Under the pieces are notes generated by a model. That model saw nothing but the letters and a program-made list of their open reading frames with translations, did no database searches and was not told the origin of the DNA. From Donghicola eburneus (GTDB lineage: Bacteria; Pseudomonadota; Alphaproteobacteria; Rhodobacterales; Rhodobacteraceae): a stretch of 64,000 nt of DNA. A program made the translations under genes and the position numbers. Shown piece after piece: positions 33,655 to 41,319 of the stretch. Each line of letters starts with the position of its first letter. Position 1 is the first letter of the stretch. Location: NCBI RefSeq assembly GCF_900115865.1, contig NZ_FOXY01000005.1:1-64000 (forward strand). Direction: 5' to 3'.

Positions 33655-34794
33655 ATGGCTGCAGACGACTTCGGCTTTGGCACACAGATCCGCAAATCCC
33701 CCTATTTCGACGCGACGGTGCGCTGGGGCGCTCAGGGATTTTCTGTGTACAATCATATGTATATCCCGCGCGACTTTGGCGATCCCGAACATAACTTCTG
33801 GAACCTCGTGAACGAGGCGATCCTGTGTGATGTCGGTGTTGAACGTCAGGTCGAGATCACCGGCCCCGACGCGGCCAAATTCGTCCAAATGCTGACCCCG
33901 CGCGACCTGTCCAAGATGGCGGTTGGTCAGTGCAAATATATCCTGATCACGAACGCGGCGGGCGGCATTCTGAACGACCCGATCCTGCTGCGCCTGGCCG
34001 AAAACCACTTCTGGATTTCGCTGGCGGACAGCGACATCCTGCTGTGGGCGCAGGGCGTGGCCATCAACTCTGGTCTGGATGTTCAGATCGGCGAGCCCGA
34101 CGTCTCACCGCTGCAGCTGCAGGGCCCAAAATCGGGCGAGATCATGCGCGCTCTGTTCGGTGACGAGATTATGGACCTGAAATACTACTGGCTGCGTGAA
34201 GTCGAGTTGGACGGCATTCCGCTGATCGTGTCGCGCACCGGTTGGTCCAGTGAGTTGGGCTACGAACTGTATCTGCGCGACAGTGCCCATGGCGACTCCC
34301 TGTGGGAGCGGATCATGGCGACCGGGATGGAGTTCGGGCTAAAGCCCGGCCACACCTCGTCCATTCGCCGGATCGAAGGGGGTATGCTGTCCTACCATGC
34401 GGACGCCGACATCCACACAAACCCCTACGAATTGGGGCTGGACCGCCTGGTCAATCTGGACATGGAGGCAGACTTTATCGGCAAGGCCGCTCTGCGCCGC
34501 ATCCGCGACGAAGGCGTCACGCGAAAGCAGGTGGGGCTGATCATCGAGGCTGATCCTCTGAAGGGCCCGAACACCACTTTCTGGGCGGTTCAGAACGGCG
34601 GTGAAGATGTGGGTAAAGTGACCTCGGCGGTCTACTCGCCGCGTCTTGAACGGAACATCGCGCTGGCCATGGTCTCGGTAGAGCATGCGCATCTTGGGAT
34701 GCAGCTGGACGTGGTTCTGCCCTCGGGGCCTGCGGTTGCGACTGTGGTAGAGCGTCCGTTCTTTGACCCAAAGAAATCCCTGGCTGCGGCCTAA
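33655..34794 (+). CDS. DmdA-like tetrahydrofolate-dependent demethylase (GcvT family)
   Basis: A 379-aa aminomethyltransferase-fold protein. The stretches FSVYNHMYIPRDF, VERQVEITGPDAAKFVQML, TPRDLSKMAVGQCKY, ISLADSDILLWAQG and VTSAVYSPRLERNIA are close to DMSP demethylase DmdA. The C-terminal half (RIEGGMLSYHADADIHTNPYELGLD) departs from canonical DmdA (which reads about LLSYGNDMTRENNP). It should move a methyl group from a sulfonium, O- or N-methyl donor to tetrahydrofolate. It is the first gene of an operon with a shortened OsmC protein, an enoyl-CoA hydratase and an acyl-CoA ligase. The exact substrate is unknown. Confidence 0.75.
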   Translation: MAADDFGFGTQIRKSPYFDATVRWGAQGFSVYNHMYIPRDFGDPEHNFWNLVNEAILCDVGVERQVEITGPDAAKFVQMLTPRDLSKMAVGQCKYILITNAAGGILNDPILLRLAENHFWISLADSDILLWAQGVAINSGLDVQIGEPDVSPLQLQGPKSGEIMRALFGDEIMDLKYYWLREVELDGIPLIVSRTGWSSELGYELYLRDSAHGDSLWERIMATGMEFGLKPGHTSSIRRIEGGMLSYHADADIHTNPYELGLDRLVNLDMEADFIGKAALRRIRDEGVTRKQVGLIIEADPLKGPNTTFWAVQNGGEDVGKVTSAVYSPRLERNIALAMVSVEHAHLGMQLDVVLPSGPAVATVVERPFFDPKKSLAAA

Positions 34795-34804
34795 GGGACG
34801 GCAC

Positions 34805-35155
34805 ATGTCGAACCTTGCGATCGATTTGTACTGGCAGCGGGGCGAGAGTGCCTTGCTGCTGGGCCAGTATTCAGCCGCGCATCAGGGCAGCTTTCGCCCG
34901 CGCCTTGAACTGGACTTGGACGCCGTCCCCGATTGGGGCGGTGATCCCGATTGCGCCAACCCGGAACAGGCACTGGCGGCGGCTCCTTCGAGTTGCCACG
35001 AGATACCCATTCTCGCGCTTGCAGCCTACGCAGGTTGTCCCGTGGCAAGCTTTTCTGTGTCCGAGGCGGAGCTGACGCAGATGCAGGGCCGCGTGCACCA
35101 ATATTGCTCTGTCGCCAATGCCTTGGCCGACACTTCTACCATTAACATTCACTGA
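34805..35155 (+). CDS. short OsmC-like protein lacking the central segment
   Basis: A 116-aa protein. The first part (LYWQRGESALLLGQYSAAHQ, then NPEQALAAAPSSCHEIPILALAAYAG) matches the OsmC N-terminal half, including the reactive cysteine in SSCH. The end (VSEAELTQMQGRVHQYCSVANALADTS) matches the OsmC C-terminal helix with the second cysteine. Some 35-40 residues of the central beta-strands are missing relative to OsmC proteins (~140 aa). Both thiols are kept, so it may still act on peroxides or sulfur compounds. Start at ATG 34805; in an operon between DmdA-like and hydratase genes. Confidence 0.65.
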   Translation: MSNLAIDLYWQRGESALLLGQYSAAHQGSFRPRLELDLDAVPDWGGDPDCANPEQALAAAPSSCHEIPILALAAYAGCPVASFSVSEAELTQMQGRVHQYCSVANALADTSTINIH

Positions 35156-35161
35156 GGGCCT

Positions 35162-35956
35162 ATGACCGATATTCTGTTGCGCGATCTGGACACGGACGGT
35201 GTTTTGCGCCTGACCTTGAATGCCCCAAGCAGCCGTAATGCGCTGTCCGAAGCGATGCTGACCGCGCTGGGTCAGGCCTTCGCCGAGGCGGGCGCGGACC
35301 CGCTAGTGCGCGTCGTCGTGCTGGCTGCAAACGGCCCTGCCTTTTGCGCTGGCCATGATCTGAAAGAGATGACCACCGGACGCGCTGAAGCGGACAAGGG
35401 GCGCGCCTATTTCACCCGCATCCTGACCTTGTGCTCGACCGTGATGCAGGGGATTGTCGCGTGTCCCAAGCCCGTCATCGCTGAGGTCACAGGAATCGCG
35501 ACCGCCGCTGGATGCCAGTTGGTCGCCAGTTGCGATCTGGCGATTGCTGCGGACACAGCGCGTTTCAGCACGCCGGGCGTGCACATCGGACTGTTTTGTT
35601 CGACCCCGATGGTGGCCTTGTCCCGCAATGTGGCGAACAAGCACGCTATGGAAATGCTGCTGACGGGCGACATGACTTCCGCTGACAGAGCCGCAGAGAT
35701 CGGCCTTGTGAATCGGAGCGTCGCCGCCGAAAATGTCACGTCCGAGGTCATGGCGCTAGCGCGCAAGATCGCCTCCAAATCCGTAATGACCTTGGCCACG
35801 GGCAAAAGCGCCTTCTACGCACAGCGCGAGATGTCGCTGGAAGCGGCGTACGCCTATGCCAGCCAAGTGATGGTCGACAACATGCTCGCCCGCGATGCGG
35901 AAGAGGGCATCGACGCCTTTATTCAGAAACGTGACCCGATTTGGCAGGACGCCTGA
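35162..35956 (+). CDS. enoyl-CoA hydratase/isomerase family protein
   Basis: A 264-aa crotonase. Oxyanion-hole regions are NGPAFCAGHDLKEM (about residues 57-70) and VTGIATAAGCQLVASCDLAIA. The position normally holding the first catalytic glutamate in hydratases is occupied within GCQLVASCD, so this may be a hydrolase or another crotonase activity and not a simple hydratase. Six bases after the OsmC-like gene; its stop overlaps the ligase start (TGATG). In a DmdA context it could play a DmdD-like role; unproven. Confidence 0.75.
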   Translation: MTDILLRDLDTDGVLRLTLNAPSSRNALSEAMLTALGQAFAEAGADPLVRVVVLAANGPAFCAGHDLKEMTTGRAEADKGRAYFTRILTLCSTVMQGIVACPKPVIAEVTGIATAAGCQLVASCDLAIAADTARFSTPGVHIGLFCSTPMVALSRNVANKHAMEMLLTGDMTSADRAAEIGLVNRSVAAENVTSEVMALARKIASKSVMTLATGKSAFYAQREMSLEAAYAYASQVMVDNMLARDAEEGIDAFIQKRDPIWQDA

Positions 35957-37590
35957 TGAGCAATTTATATAACATCGGTCTCGACCGTAATCCGGCGAAC
36001 TACCAACCCTTGACCCCGATCGGGTTTCTGGAACGTTCCGCGCAGGCATTTCCCGGCCATACAGCCATCGTTCATGGCGGGCTGCGGCGCAGCTATGGGG
36101 CGTTTTATGACCGGTCGCGGCAGCTTGCGTCGGCTCTGGCGCAGTGGGGGATCGCACGGGGCCAGACGGTCTCGGTCTTGTTGGCGAACACGCCCGCTAT
36201 GCTCGAATGCCATTACGGTGTGCCCATGTGTGGTGCGGTTTTACATGCGATCAATACGCGGCTTGACGCAGCCATCATTGCCTTCCAACTGGATCACGCG
36301 CTGTCGCGGCTGGTCATCGTGGACGCTGAATTTCTACCGCTGCTGCAAGACGTGCTTGCCCTGTGCAAAACGCCCCCTGCGGTGATCGTTTATGACGATC
36401 CGGAGTTCGATGGCCCGCGCGTGACCACCGATGCCCCTGATTACGAGGCGTTTCTGACTGCTGGGAATCCTGAGTTCGCATGGCTTCAGCCGCAAGACGA
36501 ATGGGACGCGATCGCGATCAGCTACACCTCTGGCACCACAGGCGATCCAAAGGGCGTCGTGACCCATCATCGCGGGGCCTATCTGCTGGCACAAGGCAAC
36601 GCGCTGACGGCGTCCATGGCCAAGCATGCGGTGTACCTGTGGACGTTGCCGATGTTCCACTGCAACGGCTGGTGCTTTCCGTGGACCCTGTCTGCGATCG
36701 TCGGCACCCACGTCTGTCTGCGGCAAGTCCGGGCAGAGCCGATCTGGCAGGCCTTGGGGAACGAAGGTGTCACCCATCTGTGCGGCGCGCCCATCGTGAT
36801 GTCCCTGATGATCCAAGCACCCGAAACGGTGAAGTGCCCGCTGGATACGCCAGTGCAGTTCTTTACCGCCGCCGCGCCGCCGCCCGAAAAGCTGCTGGCG
36901 GAGATGAAAGAAGCCGGTTTCGATGTCACGCACTTGTACGGCCTAACCGAAACCTATGGTCCTGCTGTGGTCAACGATTGGCACGTAGACTGGTCCGATT
37001 TGCCCCCCGAAGAGCAAGCAAGGCTGAAGGCGCGCCAAGGGGTGCGTTACCTGCCGCTCGAAGGTCTGGACGTGCTCGACCCAGAGACGATGCAGCCTGT
37101 TCCCCGCGACGGCAAGACCATCGGTGAGGTGATGTTCCGCGGCAATGTTGTGATGAAGGGCTACTTCCGCAATCCTGCTGCCACGGCAGAGGCCTTTGCT
37201 GGCGGGTGGTTTCATTCTGGCGATCTGGGTGTGATTTATCCTGATGGGTATATTCAGCTCAAGGATCGCTCCAAGGATGTCATCATCTCGGGTGGCGAGA
37301 ATATCTCGTCCATCGAGATTGAGGAGGTGTTGTACCGCCATCCGGCCGTTGCTGTGACGGCCGTTGTCGCCATGCCCCACGACAAATGGGGGGAAACGCC
37401 CTGCGCTTATGTCGAACTGGCCGAAGGGCAAGAGGCCAGCGCAGAGGCCCTGCGGGCGTGGTGCCGCGAGCATTTGGCGCATTACAAGGTGCCGGGCCGC
37501 TTCGTGTTTGGGGTGATCCCGCGCACCTCGACCGGCAAGATCCAGAAATTTGCGCTTCGCAATCAGTTGCGCGCAACCGAAGATGCTTGA
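35956..37590 (+). CDS. AMP-forming acyl-CoA synthetase
   Basis: A 544-aa acyl-CoA ligase of the ANL superfamily. The P-loop-like motif YTSGTTGDPKGVV is at residues 190-202, followed by LYGLTETYGP, the hinge region GDLGVIYPDGYIQLKDRSKD and the catalytic C-terminal lysine in TSTGKIQKF. The start is the ATG overlapping the previous stop. It would activate the demethylated acid produced by the DmdA-like enzyme, comparable to DmdB, though sequence details differ from typical DmdB. A hairpin terminator follows. Confidence 0.85.
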   Translation: MSNLYNIGLDRNPANYQPLTPIGFLERSAQAFPGHTAIVHGGLRRSYGAFYDRSRQLASALAQWGIARGQTVSVLLANTPAMLECHYGVPMCGAVLHAINTRLDAAIIAFQLDHALSRLVIVDAEFLPLLQDVLALCKTPPAVIVYDDPEFDGPRVTTDAPDYEAFLTAGNPEFAWLQPQDEWDAIAISYTSGTTGDPKGVVTHHRGAYLLAQGNALTASMAKHAVYLWTLPMFHCNGWCFPWTLSAIVGTHVCLRQVRAEPIWQALGNEGVTHLCGAPIVMSLMIQAPETVKCPLDTPVQFFTAAAPPPEKLLAEMKEAGFDVTHLYGLTETYGPAVVNDWHVDWSDLPPEEQARLKARQGVRYLPLEGLDVLDPETMQPVPRDGKTIGEVMFRGNVVMKGYFRNPAATAEAFAGGWFHSGDLGVIYPDGYIQLKDRSKDVIISGGENISSIEIEEVLYRHPAVAVTAVVAMPHDKWGETPCAYVELAEGQEASAEALRAWCREHLAHYKVPGRFVFGVIPRTSTGKIQKFALRNQLRATEDA

Positions 37591-37637
37591 CCCGTCCGGC
37601 GGCAGTTGCCGCGAGTACAAGGTCTGAGCCGCTCTGG

Positions 37638-37663
37638 CACCGCTCCAAATCATTGGAGCGGTG
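37638..37663. terminator. bidirectional terminator
   Basis: CACCGCTCCA-AATCAT-TGGAGCGGTG is a perfect 10-bp stem followed by TTTCATT. It separates the acyl-CoA synthetase from the convergent ABC permease genes. Confidence 0.75.
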
Positions 37664-37677
37664 TTTCATTTGGCGGG

Positions 37678-38475
37678 TCAGGTCCGGATCACGAAGCCAC
37701 GGGCGATATGGTTTCGGACAAACCAGATCATTGCCATGCCGGGGATCAGGGACATAACGGTCATTGCCATCACCAGCCCCATATCGGTCTGAAATCCATA
37801 CAGCGCGTTGATGGCCATGGTAATTGGCTTGCCCGCTGTCACGGTCAGAATGCGGGCCAGAACGACCTCGACCCACGAAAACACAAAGCAGAAAAAGACG
37901 GTCACGCCGATCCCAGGCGCGATCACGGGGATCAGACGCTTGAAGAAAAAGCTGGGTATAGAGTGCCCATCGATAAAGCAGGTTTCGTCATATTCGCGGG
38001 GCACAGCGGCGATAAAACTTTCCAAGATCCAGATCGCGATGGGCAGGTTAAACGCACAGTGCACCAGTGCGATACCGACCGGCGTGTTCACCAGTCCGAC
38101 ATTCGCGAACAGGAAAAAGACGGGCAGGGACAGGACCACGGGCGGCGTCAGGCGAAAGGCCAGAAGCGCGAACAGCACGTGCCGGTCCCCCGTGAACCGG
38201 TATCTGGCAAAGGCATAGGCAGCAGGCAATCCGGCGGCCAGACACAGCCCGATATTCAGGGTCACATAGGTCAGCGAATTCAGGATCGAAGTCCGCAAAT
38301 CGGGCCGCGCAAAGACTTCTGCGTAGTTCAGCAGAGTGGCTTCCCCGGTCACATGACCCTCGCGGGGGAGGGTGAGGGTGAAACTCAGCAGCACCGTCTG
38401 CACGAACGGCAGTAAGACAAAGAGCGCAAGCGCGCCAAACACGATCACCCGCAGGCTAAGGCTCCCAATGCTCAT
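37678..38475 (-). CDS. carbohydrate ABC transporter permease, MalG-like
   Basis: A 265-aa CUT1-type permease with six hydrophobic segments, and an EAA-type loop around ESFIAAVPREYDETCFIDG. The start ATG overlaps the stop of the upstream permease (TCAT on the plus strand); the longer open frame is not supported. It works with the gene upstream as a heterodimeric channel. No binding protein or ATPase gene is adjacent in this window. Confidence 0.85.
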   Translation of the reverse strand: MSIGSLSLRVIVFGALALFVLLPFVQTVLLSFTLTLPREGHVTGEATLLNYAEVFARPDLRTSILNSLTYVTLNIGLCLAAGLPAAYAFARYRFTGDRHVLFALLAFRLTPPVVLSLPVFFLFANVGLVNTPVGIALVHCAFNLPIAIWILESFIAAVPREYDETCFIDGHSIPSFFFKRLIPVIAPGIGVTVFFCFVFSWVEVVLARILTVTAGKPITMAINALYGFQTDMGLVMAMTVMSLIPGMAMIWFVRNHIARGFVIRT

Positions 38476-39332
38476 CGCGCTTGTCCGTTCGATCGAATGC
38501 GGATGAAGGCCCACGCCACCGTCAGCACGATCAGAAAGTCCAGCATCGCACGCGCCGCAGCGCGGCCGTAGGTGTAGCTGTTGATGTCCGCTGCAAGCTC
38601 CAGCGACAAGAAGGTCGTCGCGTTGTGTGGCCCGCCCGCGTTGATCGCGAAGGCCTCGGTGTAGATCATGAAGCTGTCGACAAACCGCAAAAGCAAGACA
38701 ATCGACAAGGCCCCCGTGATGCGTGGCAGTTCGATACAACGGAAGACTGCCAGCCGAGAGGCGCCGTCGATTGCTGCGGCTTGGCGGTATGGATCAGGGA
38801 TTGCAGAGACGCCCGCATAGGCCAGAATGACGACGAGCCCCAGCCAGTGCCACGTGTCGGCCAGCACAATCAGAATCCACGTATGAAGCGCCGTGAATTT
38901 ATAGTCGAACACGATCCCCATCGCGGTCATCGCGCGGCCTGCCAAACCAGTTGCGGGGTCGATCAGAGACAGCCACATGCCGGCGATCATGTTCCACGGC
39001 ACCACCAAAGGCAGCGCGACCAGCATGAGCACCGGCACGGCAAACCGCCCCATCCGCAGCATCAACAGCGCCAGCCAGACACCAAGTGGCACCTGAATGG
39101 ACAAGACAATCGCCGAGAACAGCGCGCTGCGTCCCAGACTGCCCCAGAACTTAGGGTCTGCGGTAATCTCTTGGTACCACTCAAGGCCGATCCAGTAGGC
39201 TTGATCAATGGTGAAGATGTCGTGAAAAGAGAAATTGAAGACAGCCACCAGCGGGATGACCGCAACAAAGCCCATCAGAGCCAGCGCTGGCATCAAGAGC
39301 AGCCAAGCGCTGTTCGAATGCGGATTGTTCAT
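38472..39332 (-). CDS. carbohydrate ABC transporter permease, MalF-like
   Basis: A 286-aa permease, with an EAA-type loop in YAGVSAIPDPYRQAAAIDGASRLAVFRCIELPRITG. The start MNNPHSNSAW is preceded directly by GAGGAG. Sugar- or polyol-type substrate by family. With its partner it forms a two-gene unit; the rest of the importer must be encoded elsewhere or has been lost. Confidence 0.85.
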   Translation of the reverse strand: MNNPHSNSAWLLLMPALALMGFVAVIPLVAVFNFSFHDIFTIDQAYWIGLEWYQEITADPKFWGSLGRSALFSAIVLSIQVPLGVWLALLMLRMGRFAVPVLMLVALPLVVPWNMIAGMWLSLIDPATGLAGRAMTAMGIVFDYKFTALHTWILIVLADTWHWLGLVVILAYAGVSAIPDPYRQAAAIDGASRLAVFRCIELPRITGALSIVLLLRFVDSFMIYTEAFAINAGGPHNATTFLSLELAADINSYTYGRAAARAMLDFLIVLTVAWAFIRIRSNGQAR

Positions 39333-39709
39333 AAGGCTCCTCTCGGGCCGAGACAGGAAACTCGGGCTGCACAATCAACGCGTTAGCACTGGTGGCTGTC
39401 AAGGGCGGCTTGGCAACAACGATGTTGCGCGTATGGGGGCTCTAGGTGGGCAGCTGTGACGACCATAAACCCGCCCGACGCCATCACACTAAAATGAAGT
39501 AGGGGAACGATCTGCGCGCGCGCTGGTTGAGGGGGGCATAGGCGCTGGCTTTGAGCGGCGTCCATCCAACCAAGGCGAGATCGGGATTAATGAGAGAGAC
39601 CAATAACTGCGTGCCGCATTGCGGCATAGTTCAGCCCTCCGCCCCTCTTAGGTCTTTTGCCATCGCCGAACGAGCGGCCACATGCCGCCCCGAGAGGAAG
39701 GAAGACATT
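39333..39709. other. divergent intergenic region, permease pair / paoA
   Basis: 377 bases between the permease start and the molybdoenzyme operon. Both promoters must lie here, but I see no clear operator or structure. Open frames in it, including a 53-residue upstream extension of paoA, look non-coding. Confidence 0.5.
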
Positions 39710-40369
39710 ATGTCCCCACCCATTGATTTTGTAATTCGACGCCGAACATTTTTGGCCGGAACTGCCGCTGGCGCACTTGCTGCGGGGCTGACCACTCAGG
39801 CCCAAGCTCAATCACAGACTGCCAAAAGCCCCGCTGGCCCCGATACCACAACTGTCCGTTTAACCGTCAACGGAACCGCCCAAGAGGTGACCGTAGACAA
39901 TCGCACCACCTTGCTGGATGTCCTGCGCGAGGACTTGAAGCTGACTGGCACCAAGAAGGGCTGCGATCACGGTCAATGCGGCGCCTGCACCTGCACCGTC
40001 AACGGATCGCGCGTGAACTCCTGCTTGTCGCTTGCCGTGATGCACGAAGGCGACGAGGTCGAGACCATCGAAGGTATCGGCACGCCCCAGGCGATGGACC
40101 CCATGCAAACCGCTTTTGTTAAGTTTGACGGCTTCCAGTGCGGTTACTGTACGCCCGGTCAAATCCAGTCTGCCCGCGCCGTCATCGAAGAAATCCGCGC
40201 AGGTATTCCGAGCCACGTCACCGGCGATCTGAACTCTGAAATCCAGATCACAGACGAAGAGATCCGCGAGCGCATGTCCGGCAATATCTGCCGCTGTGGC
40301 GCCTACGCCAACATTCTGGCCGCCATCACCGAAGTGGCAGAGCAAGGCACAGCGGGAGAAGACATATGA
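39710..40369 (+). CDS. paoA: periplasmic aldehyde oxidoreductase, 2Fe-2S subunit
   Basis: A 219-aa protein with a twin-arginine-type leader ([21 protein letters not shown]), a plant-type 2Fe-2S domain ([15 protein letters not shown] with the spaced Cys) and a C-terminal [2Fe-2S] domain (QCGYCTPGQ ... CRCGAY). The signal marks it as the exported subunit of a PaoABC/YagTSR-type heterotrimer. The start is chosen at ATG 39710, which follows AGGAAGG; the residues before it have no family match. It overlaps paoB by ATGA. Confidence 0.85.
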   Translation: MSPPIDFVIRRRTFLAGTAAGALAAGLTTQAQAQSQTAKSPAGPDTTTVRLTVNGTAQEVTVDNRTTLLDVLREDLKLTGTKKGCDHGQCGACTCTVNGSRVNSCLSLAVMHEGDEVETIEGIGTPQAMDPMQTAFVKFDGFQCGYCTPGQIQSARAVIEEIRAGIPSHVTGDLNSEIQITDEEIRERMSGNICRCGAYANILAAITEVAEQGTAGEDI

Positions 40370-41316
40370 GATCCTTTAGCTACGAACGCGCCGTTGATCC
40401 GGCCCAGGCCGCCGCACGGGCCGCCGAAATTCCTGACGCCAAGTTCATCGGCGGCGGCACCAACCTGCTGGACCTGATGAAGCTGGAAATCGAGACGCCG
40501 ATCCATTTGATTGACGTCCGCGACATCGGCCTGACAGAGATCACCGAAACCGAAGAAGGCGGCTTGCGCATTGGCGCGCAGGTCACCAACACAGATCTTT
40601 CTGCCGATAGCCGTGTGCGCCGTGACTATCCGGTGCTGACTCGCGCTATTGCGGCCGGTGCCTCTGGCCAAATCCGGAACAAGGCGACGACAGCGGGTAA
40701 CCTGCTGCAACGGACGCGCTGCCCCTATTTCTATGACCCTGCACAGCCCTGCAACAAACGCGCACCGGGTTCTGGCTGCGGCGCGCTGACAGAAGGGGCG
40801 TTCAGCCGGCAGCTTGGCGTAATCGGGACGTCTGAAACCTGTATCGCCACGCACCCGTCCGACATGGCTGTGGCCATGCGCGCTTTGGACGCCGTGGTCG
40901 AAACAGTGACCCCAAACGGCATGACCCGCCGCATCGCGATCGAGGATCTGCATGTTTTGCCCGGACAAACACCCGAGCAAGAGACAGCTCTTATGCCCGG
41001 CGAGCTGATTACGCACGTCGTGTTGCCTGCGCCGGTGGGTGGGCAACAGGCCTACCACAAGGTGCGGGACCGTTCATCCTATGCCTTTGCCCTCGTATCG
41101 GTTGCGCTGATTCAGCAGGCGGATGGCACCGGAGCTGTGGCCTTGGGCGGTGTAGCCCCCAAACCGTGGCGCCGCGCTGAAGCGGATGCAGAGCTGCCCA
41201 ACGGATCCCGCGCGGTCATGGCGCGTCTTTTGGAAGGCGCGAGCCCGACCGAAGAGAACGCCTTCAAACTCACACTGGCCGAGCGCACGCTTGCCGCTAT
41301 GCTCAAGGAGGGCTGA
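40366..41316 (+). CDS. paoB: periplasmic aldehyde oxidoreductase, FAD subunit
   Basis: A 316-aa xanthine-dehydrogenase medium-subunit protein. The FAD-binding loop [13 protein letters not shown] is near residue 30 and [28 protein letters not shown] is the second FAD motif. The cysteine cluster [21 protein letters not shown] resembles the extra Fe-S binding region of E. coli PaoB. It passes electrons from the molybdenum centre, probably to an external acceptor. Followed by paoC after 3 bases. Confidence 0.85.
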   Translation: MRSFSYERAVDPAQAAARAAEIPDAKFIGGGTNLLDLMKLEIETPIHLIDVRDIGLTEITETEEGGLRIGAQVTNTDLSADSRVRRDYPVLTRAIAAGASGQIRNKATTAGNLLQRTRCPYFYDPAQPCNKRAPGSGCGALTEGAFSRQLGVIGTSETCIATHPSDMAVAMRALDAVVETVTPNGMTRRIAIEDLHVLPGQTPEQETALMPGELITHVVLPAPVGGQQAYHKVRDRSSYAFALVSVALIQQADGTGAVALGGVAPKPWRRAEADAELPNGSRAVMARLLEGASPTEENAFKLTLAERTLAAMLKEG

Positions 41317-41319
41317 GAC

